NCBI RefSeq assembly: GCF_000237925.1
Contig: NW_017386034.1
Coordinates: forward strand, 946,299-1,010,298
Direction of reading: 5' to 3'
DNA: 64,000 nucleotides
Source: Schistosoma mansoni
Lineage: Eukaryota > Platyhelminthes > Trematoda > Strigeidida > Schistosomatidae
The stretch's first letter is position 1. The number at the start of each line of letters is the position of its first letter. This document shows, one piece after another, positions 38,245 to 48,489 of the stretch. The notes below the pieces were generated by a model. That model made no database searches. It was not told where the DNA came from and worked only from the letters and a program-made list of their open reading frames with translations. A program made the translations under genes and the position numbers.

Positions 38245-39255
38245 AATACATGGCGTGCCTGAGAAAATAGTCAATATCATACAGAACTCCTATGATGGAT
38301 TAAACTACCAAATCGTCCACGGAGGACAACTCACCGACTCATTCGAGGTAAAGACCGGTGTTAGGCAAGGTTGCTTACTCTCACCCTTTCTCTTTCTCCT
38401 GGTGATCGACTGGATCATGAAGACGTCAACATCTGGAGGAAATCATGGGATACAGTGGACAGGCAGGATGCAGCTTGACGATTTAGACTTCGCGGATGAT
38501 CTGGCTCTTCTATCACAAACGCAACAACAAATGCAGGAGAAAACGACCAGTGTAGCAGCAGCCTCAGAAGCAGTAGGTCTCAATATAAACAAAGGAAAAA
38601 GCAAGACTCTCCGATACAATACAATATGCACCAATCGAATTACACTTGACGGAGAAGCTTTGGAGGATGTGGAAACATTTACATATCTGGGCAGCATCAT
38701 CGACGATGTGAGGGTGAGGATCGGCAAAGCGATAGCAGCATATTTACAATTGAAGAACACCTGGAACTCAAAACAATTGTTAGCCAACACCAAGATCAGA
38801 ATTTTCAATACAAATTTCAAGACAGCTCTACTGTATGGGGGGACGTGGAGAACTACGAAAGCCATCATCCAGCAGATACAAGTGTTTATTAACAGTTGTC
38901 TACGCAAAATACTTCAGATCCGATGGCCAGACACCATCAGCAACAAGTTACTGTGGGAGAGAACAAACCAGATTCCATCCAGCGGAAGAAGTGCTGGAAG
39001 TGGATAGGACACACATTGAGGAAGTCACCCAACTGCGTCACAAGACAAGCCCTCGCATGGGATCCTGAAGGCCTAAGGAGAAGAGGAAGACTAAAGAACA
39101 TATTACGCCGAGAAATGGAAACAGACATGAGAAGAATGAGGAACAATTGGATAGAACTAGAAAGGAAGACCCAGGACAGAGTGTGTTGGAGAATGCTGGT
39201 CGTTGGCCTATTCTCCATTGGGAGTAACAGGTGTAAGTAAGTAAGTAAGTAAGAA
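38245..39255 (+). mobile_element. RTE-clade (SR2-like) LINE, 5'-truncated, inside SIX intron
   Basis: The copy begins inside the reverse transcriptase (GVPEKIVNIIQNSYDGL), continues with GVRQGCLLSPFLF and the catalytic FADD motif (about 38489-38500), then the thumb and C-terminal block. A frameshift near 38985-38995 moves the C-terminal part ([18 protein letters not shown]) into another frame. It ends with GGGAGTAACAGG and a run of TAAG at about 39235-39255. The endonuclease is missing, as expected for 5' truncation by target-primed reverse transcription. Apart from the frameshift the ORF is long and open, so this copy is much younger than the one at 20.6-21.9 kb. It is antisense to the SIX gene. 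Confidence 0.9.
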
Positions 39256-40800
39256 TTTATTATTTATTATTTGAAAGTATAAACATTGGTACAAGTCGGA
39301 ACCGAATACATACAAACCACATAATATAAATCAGGTTGTGATGTGGTAAAGAAAGGAAGGTGAGTATAATAAAAGAGAACACAAATGAACAGGAATTAAT
39401 GTGGGAGAGTGAAGTAATATTAATATAATAATAGTAATAATGAAAGAAGCAATTCAGTTAAGAAAAGTACGATCAGAAAGGAATCTTTCGCTTAAAGAAG
39501 CTACTCTTACTTTTATGAAGAAAGTAAACGAAAGTTATATATATATATATCTCACTGATTTGCTTGAGACTTTGGTGACAGGAACTGGAATTATTTTTAT
39601 TTTAGCTATTAAATAAGTCATAATCTGGTATTCTTTAAACACATAATTAAAAGATGAAAATGTAAAAAAACAGCATTTGATATAATTCCTAGAGTGTTTT
39701 CCAGTATAAATGAGTCCCATAATGTAATGAATAAAAGGAAGGTGAATTTAAGTCACTAACTCAATTCAGATTCATGTACGAATTTTCAATACACAACTAG
39801 GAGGTATAAAATTACCTGCCTATCGGCTTGCAGATCATAATATGAAACGTTTTTTGAAGAATGTATTCAGATTTTATAGAAACAGCTTACGCCAAATTAA
39901 TTAGTTAACAATGGTCATCGATCGTATCTTATTCGCTTGAAATTACGTTTTCAAGTTACATTCAAACTGTTCGTTAGAAAAATAATGCAAAAACTTAATC
40001 ACTTCTTCGATTCACAAACCGTGATGCATAGCTAATGAAAAAAAATAACAGAAGAATCCAAAATGCCCCCTTATGTTATTTCAGAATATTTTCTTAAAAG
40101 AAATGGGTGATAACTATTTAGAAGAAATTACATCTCTATCTAGAAAATTACTAAACAGCAAATTCTTTGGTAAACAGTTATTTCAATTATTAATTAATAA
40201 GTCAACTACATACGCTAGAATTGGACATAAATGTCCACGAGTAAACTTGCTTTTACTGAATATGGACATTAACCATTTCAGGCATACTTGTATATTTAGA
40301 TTGGTCTTAGAGGGCTAAGTCGAGCTTCCTAAATGTTTGAATACCATTTACGTCGACTTGTCAAGTCAGAAAGATCTAACTTTATATGGCCTTATGTTGT
40401 GCATTTGACATTATGGGACGAATACATATATTGCACTTGAATTCGTTTGATGATTAATATCCAATTTTTAAATAATACCAATGTTCCAGGAAAAAAAATT
40501 GAATTCCATTTCTGTTTCGATAACTCTTTAGAAATGTTTTCTCATCGACAGTTCCAGTGTAATTACAAATTCTAAACAAGAGTTATATATATGTTTCACC
40601 ACGGAAAAAAAAGCTGTTTTTACAGTCAAAATAATCAGATTTCTTATAAAATGAGAAATGTTGTGAAATCATAATTATTCTTTCAATCATGAATAAACGT
40701 TCTATTATATTAACAATCACAAACTAAAATTTAAACGCTAAAAATAAAACAATAACAACACTATTAGTCCATGATAATGCAACAACCTTAAAAATTTAAT
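39256..40800. other. SIX intron, one exon-like island
   Basis: A plus-strand acceptor TTATTTCAG at 40076-40084 is followed by an open reading (IFLKEMGDNYLEEITSLSRK) with a possible donor at about 40174. I cannot assign it. The rest is AT-rich DNA. Confidence 0.3.
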
Positions 40801-40880
40801 AGTTGACCATCATGGAAAACCTGGAAGCACTGGACGGCCGTTTGGGACTCCTCAACAGTGTGCATCCCGAGAGCGGAATA
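40801..40880 (-). repeat. SINE fragment with ribozyme stem II deleted
   Basis: GACCATCATGGAAAACCTGG, then GCACTGGACGGCCGTTTGGG and ACTCCTCAACAG, is the minus-strand ribozyme/tail segment. About 11 bases that would form the GAAA side and half of stem II are missing. It is therefore not a ribozyme. Confidence 0.65.
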
Positions 40881-40984
40881 TTTATAAAATCATATGACAA
40901 TTACCAAACTTTCAAAGTGTGTAATCAATGTTTTGTTAAAATATCTTTGTAACATTGGTAGAAAATAGAAATTGAGTAGTGTAT

Positions 40985-41075
40985 AAGTGGTCTAGTAGTT
41001 AAAACGCTTACTTTTCAATCACTGAACTTATGGTTTGAATATCTCTCTCCCGACTACTCTTTAGGTAATCAAGTA
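40985..41075 (+). repeat. SINE head relic
   Basis: AAGTGGTCTAGTAGTTAAAA followed by GGTTTGAATATC resembles box A and box B of a tRNA-derived SINE. No ribozyme follows. Confidence 0.35.
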
Positions 41076-42536
41076 GTGTCCCTAGCTATCATACAAATAG
41101 TGTGGTTCAAAGCCAAGTACACTAATTTGTACTTGATTACTGAGTTATATAATTACTAAAAATAAATGAGACTTATCATCGACAATGGAGTTTACGGTTG
41201 TAAAGTATTAATTTAAAATCAAATAAGTTGTGAAACTGTTCAACAGTGATTTAAAAGAACAATTTGATGTCGAAGAATGACATTCACAGTGAGATGCTGA
41301 AAATTATTTGCTTTGTTGTTTTCAAATTCCTTAACAAGTTATGGTTAGATTGTATCATTCACATACGTAAGTCAACTTGGAGTATCTTCAGATCATTCCG
41401 TGAGTGAGTACAAAAATTTCAGCGTTTTGTCATTGGTGAATAGTTGAGTCCATATACACTGAGAGACATTTTTCAGCTTTAAATCAGAGATAAGATGATT
41501 CTCAGTTATATTATGATTGTCATAATATATCAGCAGAAAAAAGGTAATGGTTCAAAAGAATTTATGTTTTAAATGATAATTCTAGTCCTACCGTACATTT
41601 AACTGATGACTTTTGCTGATTTGTAAAGTGATTTATTTGTTTATTTATTATTACCACAACAAACTGCCTAATCACAATTTAACTTGTACAATCAAGTTAA
41701 CAGTAATAGCTTAACATTTCTAATATTTAACTAAAATAAGCAGATTATTAATGTAACAGAAGTGGATTTTGAAGATGCGATAAGGCACCATCTAGCTTTA
41801 GTAAGAACTCTAAAGAATTTTTTTCAGTCTAATATGCAGCGGTTGTATTGGTTAATCTAAGATGGAATTATGTACATCATTACTATTATGTATTAAATCT
41901 ACCTACGAATTTAAGTTTAAACTACCAAAAATTGAGTACATCATTAATGTTAAAAAGGAACAGATTTAACCTACAGGCAATATTATTTATCGACACTTTA
42001 ATATAAATCTTTCTTCACTCTAAGACTATTACCAGAGTTGAGGATTCACTTAGCCTTGGAAACCAAAAGTCTCTGATGGTGTTTTGTATTCATTTGAAAA
42101 TCATTTATACTAGGCACATTTAACTCCAACCTTTAAAATACAGTCCCCACATTTTTAAAAAGTTGCGTCACTCTTCAATTAGAAGGACTAGGACTAATGG
42201 GTTGTCATTCTATTGGTATATGGAGTCAATTAAGTGACGACTTAAGACTGATAGGTACTGTCTAAAGGATAATCAAAAAATTACAGGCCTAGTGGAGTTC
42301 ATAAACATTAAACAGTGTTCTCTAATTGATGTCCTTATCAATTAAGTGAGCCCTGATACTTAAAATCTATGGAATCAGGTTTAATATAGATGAAAGCGAT
42401 ACTTCCTTCTTTGAGAAGACAAAAACTGGGATAATACGCTTATCATAAAGCCCAATTTTCCTCTTAGAAACAATCTCATAAGGTAATAAGGACAAATTTA
42501 TCTCTAAAGTTGGGATTTAAAAAAAGCTGTACTTAC
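41076..42536. other. SIX intron, nothing recognised
   Basis: AT-rich DNA between the SINE relic and the donor site of SIX exon 1. Confidence 0.4.
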
Positions 42537-43090
42537 CCTCTAGTTTTAAAATTACTAAGAGTTTTATCACGTTGCCTTCGATTCTTAAACCAATTGGATA
42601 CTTGTGTTATAGTAAGACCACTTTTCTTAGCCATGAATTTTTTTTCCACAATAGACGGATATGAATTGTGCACAAACTGTTCAGCTAAATAATTTCTTGA
42701 TTTATCTTTAAAATAATACGTCACCTGATCTCCATCCCATATTGTTTTCGGCGGTGGGAATTTCTTACGTACACGATATTTGGCTACAGCGTTCAACTGG
42801 TGACCACGAGATATCTCTATTTGTGCATATTTTGCTTGATACCATAAATTTTGCATTTCATTATGATTATAAACACTAAATGGAAAATTATTTAAAATTT
42901 TGAATAATTCAGTGAATTCTTTATTGACGAATAAAACTAATGCTCTGCATTTCACAATTACTTCATTGTTATGATACATTGTAGTTGTTGATATTTTCGA
43001 CAGAAATGTCTTCAACCGATCAATTTCTTGGTCGTTATAGAGTACTTGACAAATACACTCAATTTGATTTAAACTGAAGTCCATTGACAT
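42537..43090 (-). CDS. SIX-family homeobox protein, exon 1 (SIX domain + homeodomain)
   Basis: This is a sequence-specific nuclear transcription factor; SIX proteins usually act with EYA co-activators in eye, muscle, nerve or germline programmes. The ATG (43090-43088) starts [17 protein letters not shown], the usual short SIX N-terminus. The SIX domain spans about residues 5-110 ([15 protein letters not shown], then [20 protein letters not shown]). The homeodomain is about 112-176 and ends [16 protein letters not shown], with the DNA-contact Asn at 170. It is divergent: PPPK where PLPR is standard, and an F-V-H-N-S-Y-P helix region. LWY and KSRN lean towards the SIX4/5 class, but the class is unresolved. 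Coding ends at a strong donor, AGG/GTAAGTA; the in-frame TAA is part of that donor, so this is an exon end and not a truncation. Exon 2 is 37441-37702. Confidence 0.9.
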
Positions 43091-44038
43091 ATCTATTATG
43101 TTTTAATTTACATCGATATACAATGATGTAGTATTTGATGTCAGTTGAGATTGAGAAATAACTTTCAGATGAAGTTTATTTTGTAAGGTTGGTTTATATT
43201 CAAGATTATCATTGATACTTATTTGTGAACTGTTAAAAATCCCACTCTCTAGATTCATTTCATTTGTCTTTATAATCAATTAGATAACCTGGAACTTATG
43301 TAATAACCACAAATTAACTTTCCTAATAGGGATTCGATTACTTTTTGTGCTAAGATTTGAAGGTGTTTTAATACCCATACTTTGGATTGGTCAATTAGGT
43401 AAAATCTCTCTTCTCATTGGTTGAGGCTCACGAACTGTAATACGGTTATTATCATTTAGGTCAGTGACATAATTCGGAGGTGCAATACATCACTATCAAA
43501 TTACCACAAAAATGTTCATCAATGTATCTAAAAAAATTTAGATTATGAGTCAGAACTTAACATTAGGATTTGATTTTATGAAACTGATCAATGGTCTTTG
43601 GTTACTTTCTGTATTGTAATCATAAAGCACACAGTCTAAAGGCAGATAAACAAAAAGGGACTACTACACATCTATATTTGATTTATTCTTACATCTAAAG
43701 GTCATTTTGCTTTTCAGTTTAAAGTCGATGATACAAGTGTTGCGGGAACTAAAGTGCATGTAGATAATGTTTTTTTTCATCACACAAATTCATTATCACA
43801 TAATCATACATTATTTAAAACATCAACACATACTTCAAATAGAATTACTCTATTAAAATGGTTTGGTTATATAAAAATACTGTAGTATAGATGACAAAAT
43901 AATGTAACTAAATGTAATAATATGCTATAAATTTGTAAGATCATAAGAAATACATATCATACCTTTATAACATTTCTCTTGATGGACTTATTTGATTTAT
44001 ACGCATGTAAATGAAATGGTATGAACTGAAATACTTAC
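43091..44038. other. Upstream region of SIX gene
   Basis: It presumably holds the SIX promoter and 5' UTR on the minus strand. On the plus strand an acceptor GCTTTTCAG at 43708-43716 is followed by 54 open codons (FKVDDTSVAGTKVHVDN) ending at a TAG. This is an exon-like island that I cannot assign. Confidence 0.3.
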
Positions 44039-44140
44039 TAGTGTAGATGAAGATTTCTCAGTTGTCTGCCAAATTAGGGGGAAACCGACAAACATTACAA
44101 AGCATCCTATCATTATTTTATCTAGAAAGGTGGTAAGGAG
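44039..44140 (-). CDS. PIG-S-like exon (N-terminal membrane segment)
   Basis: A 102-bp minus-strand exon lies between a pyrimidine-rich acceptor (TTTCTCATTCAG) and a strong donor (CTA/GTAAGTATT). Its 34 codons are in phase 0 on both sides. They read LLTTFLDK, a hydrophobic span IMIGCFVMFVGF, then PLIWQTTEKSS. G-[LF]-P-L-x-W-x-T-T-E directly after the first transmembrane helix is characteristic of PIG-S, the GPI-transamidase subunit that attaches GPI anchors in the ER. The rest of the gene was not found: the next exon should lie at lower coordinates, yet the SIX gene occupies that side on the same strand. Either SIX is nested in a PIG-S intron, or this is an orphan exon. Confidence 0.55.
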
Positions 44141-44486
44141 CTGAATGAGAAAAATAAACAAAAAAATTTTATTTGCCGATTTCAATTCGTTATGTATAAC
44201 TCTAACTAAAATATTTTAATCGAAACAAAAGATCTTAGGATTTGTTAGTCACTGGTTTTAAATGTGACAAAAAATTAAAACATCCATCACTGATAGTAAA
44301 CAAAAATTAATTACAAAGTCTATTGGTATAAGAAAGAAATTTAATTGTAACTACCATAATGATGCTTATTGTTATGGCATAAAGAGAAATTATTCTACAA
44401 GACAAACAATTTTCTCAGGAAATTCTGTGTATTAAAACGTTAAATATAAATATTCGCAATATTATGATTCAGTACATGAGCTTTCG

Positions 44487-44490
<4 letters not shown>

Positions 44491-44534
<44 letters not shown>
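44491..44534. repeat. TA microsatellite
   Basis: An uninterrupted (TA)22 run directly abutting the RTE 5' fragment. Confidence 0.95.
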
Positions 44535-44535
<1 letters not shown>

Positions 44536-44538
<3 letters not shown>

Positions 44539-44672
44539 TTAACTCCGCCTGTAGCTCCTCCGGGGGCTACTGCCAGTCCCAAGCCCGGACAAAGGAGGAG
44601 GGTTGGGCATGGGATTAGCGACCCCATCCCGTAGAAAACCGACTCTCTAAAAAAACGCGAACCAGAAAAATA
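44536..44672 (+). mobile_element. RTE (SR2-like) LINE, 5' head only
   Basis: GTTAACTCCGCCTGTAGCTC through GGGATTAGCGACCCCATCCC and AACCGACTCTCTAAAAAAAC matches the head of the element at 20616-20750. Only the 5' UTR is present and no ORF follows. LINE copies normally lose their 5' end, so a 5'-only piece is unusual. Confidence 0.75.
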
Positions 44673-44761
44673 TATTTCAGTTAACCAGTAGCTTAATTCA
44701 GGAAATATTTACAATAAGACATATCTTGTGCTAAATAAATGCTTTAATTAAATTTTGATGG

Positions 44762-45016
44762 ATTGTTTAAAGTTGAAATCATGAGTCAATTGAAGCTAGA
44801 CCACCATAGAAAACCTGAAAGCGCTGAACGGCTGTTTCGTCCTATTGTGGGACTCCTCAGCAATGCGCATCCACGATCCCGTCTCGCGAGATAAGACGAA
44901 ACGGCCGTCCAGTGCTTACAGGTTTTTCATGATGGTCTAGCTTCAATTGATTGATGATCCCAACTACTAAAATTACTAAAATCTACACAAGAACCCCTTG
45001 TGAATTGTTTAAAGTT
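44762..45016. mobile_element. Foldback hammerhead SINE with 13-bp TSD
   Basis: The perfect repeat ATTGTTTAAAGTT (44762-44774 and 45004-45016) brackets an inverted pair. The left, minus part runs from tail through the complete ribozyme to GATCCCGTCTCGCGAG. The right, plus part starts within the ribozyme (GACGAAACGGCCGTCCAG) and runs to the ACACAAGAACCCC end. The minus ribozyme core is intact (CTGAGGA 44860-44854, GAAAC 44838-44834), but its cleavage triplet reads GTT. The plus part lacks the CTGAGGA half. Confidence 0.85.
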
Positions 45017-45526
45017 TAATTTTATTAAAATTCATTCGTTACAACAAACCACTTAAAAGTGGAAATTAAACCCATTTTTATATATTCTGCATTAATTACT
45101 AAGTTGTATAATCTTATTTAGTTTAAGTCTTATCAGGCTTGACCATTGTAAGTTGTTGAAATCCTTCTATAAACTTATTTTCGTTCACGATAAAATATGG
45201 TACTAAAATCGATGAAATGTTTTTTTTATATTTTAACTTAACATTTTTACAAATGAAAATCAGTGATTGCAAAATAGATGACAAATAATTATTGCGTAGT
45301 TATTCATACGTAATACAAATTAAACGATCACTTTTTATTCATATCTGATAAAGAACAAGATATCGATTATTTGTAAATAAAAATTTACACCTAAAAGTAT
45401 GTTGAAAAAAAGGTACTGCAGACGTATATATCTATATAATATAGAGGGTAAATGCATCCATCGACAGATTTATAATATCTTTAATATATCTGTGTTTAAA
45501 TAACCAAAATTCCAATGATTTGACAT
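45017..45526. other. AT-rich DNA, nothing recognised
   Basis: Spacer between two SINE insertions; no feature seen. Confidence 0.4.
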
Positions 45527-45694
45527 TACTAATTATCATATATAGTTGAGATCATTAGTCAATTGAAGCTAGACCACCATGGAAAACCTGGAACCACTGG
45601 ACAGCCGTTTCGCCCTATTGTGGGACTCCTGATCTCAACTATATAAAATTACTAAAATCTCCACAAAACCCCCTTCTGATAATACTAATTATCA
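45527..45694. mobile_element. Short foldback SINE with 12-bp TSD
   Basis: TACTAATTATCA at 45527-45538 and 45683-45694 brackets 144 bp. The left part is the minus tail and ribozyme region, cut off just after GGGACTCCT. The right part is the plus tail from GATCTCAACTATATAAAATT to CCACAAAACCCCCTTCTGAT. The centre, including the whole tRNA-like part, is absent, so this is the most reduced inverted copy. Its single TSD shows it inserted in this form or lost its centre later. Confidence 0.8.
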
Positions 45695-46321
45695 GTTAAT
45701 TTACATTTGTTCAGACAAACACAATCATACTCTTAGTTGTCTAAAGATCCCCATCATATTAAAAGACTAATATTTGAATGAAGAATATTCTTTTCAATAA
45801 ATCCTCTTCACACTCTACAATTATATATATCCAAATTAATAATCCGAAAAAATGACCAGGTTAAGGGCAAAGTGCATCGTTTAAAACAGGTGAATTTAGG
45901 ATTGTCAAACAAAATAGAATAATAGATTGTTAATGTTGATACGACCCATATAGAATGTTAACTTGAATTAGCTTATATGTTAAGTGCAAATTTAAGATCC
46001 ATGGTCAGAATAAATGCGGGGTCAGATAAGGTGAGAGAGATATGATAGTGCAGAATCTGAAAAGAATTTCTCGAAAAGAATATTCACCGTTCAAGAATAA
46101 AACCATAATATAGTGTAAATGAGACTAATATGAATAATGATTTATAGGTGGCTGGTAAAAATTCACACGACAATAAACGTCTGAAAATAATTCAAAAAAT
46201 TATCAGACAAACATTTTTTTGTTGTTGTTGACACATAATATTTTTGTTATAATTATGTTAAGTTGATTGACCTTATGAAATAAGTCAAATTAAAGAATTA
46301 AACAATAAAATAAGTATTTTC

Positions 46322-46532
46322 ATAGTTGAAAGCATGAGTCAATGGAACCTAGACCACCAAGGAAAACCTAGAAGCACTGGACGACCGTTTAGTCCTATTG
46401 TGGGACTCCTCAGCAGTGAGCATCCACGATCTCGCCCCGCGAGATTCAAACCCAGGACCTACCAGTCTAGCTTCAATTGACTCATGATTTCAACTATGGA
46501 AATACTGAAGTCTCCACAAAACCCCTTCTGAT
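46322..46532. mobile_element. Inverted SINE copy (minus body, plus tail)
   Basis: A minus copy runs from tail through the ribozyme to box B (GAGATTCAAACCCAGGACC). It joins directly to the plus tail (CTAGCTTCAATTGACTCATG, then CTCCACAAAACCCCTTCTGA). On the minus strand CTGAGGA is intact, but GAAAC has become TAAAC. No convincing target-site duplication was found. Confidence 0.7.
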
Positions 46533-46712
46533 TAGTAAAGTATGTTATGAAATATTTATAAAGTATGCAAGTGGTAAGAGTCTTAGACAGCACAAAATTA
46601 TTTTTGTTTAAATGAAACCACTGATTTTGCTGTTAACTAGTGAGAAAGCAGACTATTTTATTAAAGCTACATCTTTAGCTATGTCTCCTATAAAAGTAAC
46701 TTTCCACAATCG

Positions 46713-46904
46713 GCTCGAGACTGGTAGGTCCTGGGTTCGAATCTCGCGAGTGCGGGATCGTGGATGCGCACTGCTGAGGAGTCCCATAATAGGACGAAAC
46801 GGTCGTCCAGTGCTTCCAGGTTTTCCATGGTGATCTAGCTTCAACTGACTCATGATTTCAACTTTGAAAAATACTGAAATCTCCACAAAACCCCTTCTGA
46901 TTAA
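46713..46904 (+). mobile_element. Hammerhead SINE, family 2, 5'-truncated
   Basis: This plus-strand copy begins CTCGAGACTGGTAGGTCC, before box B, continues through GGGTTCGAATCTCGCG and an intact ribozyme, and ends TCCACAAAACCCCTTCTGAT. Box A is missing, so it cannot start its own pol III transcript. It is a simple copy, not inverted. Confidence 0.8.
46768..46816 (+). ncRNA. Hammerhead ribozyme, intact core (family 2)
   Basis: Stem I GCACTG pairs with CAGTGC. The core is CTGAGGA (46774-46780) and GAAAC (46796-46800). Stem II is GTCC/GGAC with loop CATAATA. The GTC triplet ends at 46807. This is the best-preserved family-2 ribozyme in the window. Confidence 0.85.
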
Positions 46905-47514
46905 ATGTAGTATTTATTAGATTTAATTAAGAGTACATAACTTTGGATCAAATAAGAAGTAGAAATTCATAAAATTCTCAAATAAATGACTTCGATCATA
47001 CAAATAATCATTTAAAGGCATTTCCAATTACTCAAATTCTATTGTAGAATGATCAAATTAACGATGGGAAGCTTAATAAAAGAGATATCACACTACATAA
47101 ACTTGAAGAAAATGATAATGACAATGTGTTTTGAATGGATTAACCCCACCAAGATTTTAATTTAGAAAATACCAGTCGATATCAAGATGGGATGGAGGAT
47201 AAGTGTTGGGAATACTAAGCCTATTCGATATAGTACAACACGATCCCTCGTTATCTTTACTTTAAATGGAACAGGATCTCAGATTTTTGTTGATTTTTAG
47301 AAACCCTCAACGAAAAGAGAAAGCCCAGCTTTTAGATGTGAGCGAAGTTGCCATATCCTAACGAAGTATAAATGAGTGGTAACTGCCAGAAATTATTTTT
47401 AGACTATTATTACACATATTCTTATTGGATAACTACTAAGTAACTATATTATATGTATATTGATGTTCCTTTTATTATAAGTTTCCATTTGACCTATTGA
47501 CTCCTATTGCAATG
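46905..47514. other. AT-rich DNA, nothing recognised
   Basis: No supported feature. Confidence 0.4.
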
Positions 47515-47760
47515 AACGAGAACACAAGTGGAGACAATCGGATGTATTTGAACACAAAATTACAGAATTACTTAGCAAAATATGAGAACCATACAGCAAA
47601 TAATTCATTAGCAAAATACCAGTCAATCGTCTCAGACTTCATTATTCCTTCGTTTCCACACCAATCATCCCCTGTTTTCGTTCTTTTCTTCGATCTTCTT
47701 AACCTTCTGCCGTCAGGCATTTTACTTTCTATTAATGATGCATACAACTTATGTGTATCA
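47515..47760 (-). repeat. Diverged LTR relic of the miniature-element family
   Basis: GGAGACAATCGGATGTATTT and later blocks follow the order of the 4698-4979 LTR with many differences. It is an old solo copy, with no partner LTR nearby. Confidence 0.55.
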
Positions 47761-47858
47761 ACATCAGTAACACAAGCCGCACTACTATACGATTTATTAT
47801 TCTTAAGTTATTCCCAATTTATTAGTTAAAGTATCCCACACAGCCACTTTTGGCCTTA

Positions 47859-48154
47859 TGTTGCACAATTGTTATTTTCTATTTTATGGTATGATGCGGT
47901 TTAGTTTGTTTATATCTAAACATAAGCCATGTGTTTGAAATACATGATTTATATAGTGAAGGGTGATATTGGTGTTCAGGACTGAACGGACTGCGTTAGG
48001 TGAGAAACTACTATCTCTGAGGACCAATAGGAACTCAGAATTGATTCTAGGCTGCTCGTACTAGTTTGTGTGTCATTCGCTTGGTCGTATAAGCCAGTGT
48101 TTCTAAATGGCCACTTAGTGATGTGATATATTAACAGGCCATAAGGACATAACA
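47859..48154 (+). repeat. LTR-like dispersed repeat, plus orientation
   Basis: It starts TGTTGCACAATTG and ends GGACATAACA, and it shares ordered blocks with 36496-36800 read in reverse. The TG/CA ends and length suggest a solo LTR. The family is not recognised and no flanking duplication was seen. Confidence 0.4.
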
Positions 48155-48489
48155 GAAGCATGTAAGACAGTGAAACAATCATTACCTTTGCATTAAACCA
48201 GATAAACAAATGGTATTATACCAATGGTTCATCTTAGTTCGAGGAGAATAAAACAGAATGATCAGCAAAATTTAGAACTGTCAGATAAACACTAACCGCT
48301 GGAATGAGGCAAGAAGGGTACCATTATGTAAGTCCATACATGAAACCTTATCGATTGATCATAGCTTTTGATATACAATTGAACTATTCGTAAATAAACA
48401 ATTACTTAATTTGTAGGTTATATCGAATAAACATATCTTTTTTAGTACCCTGGAAATTAGGTTCTGTTTATCGCAAATTGGTCTGATTT

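Noticed and set aside
42533-42537. SIX protein ending directly after the homeodomain
   Set aside because: The stop lies inside a near-consensus splice donor (GTAAGTA), and a phase-compatible terminal exon exists downstream.
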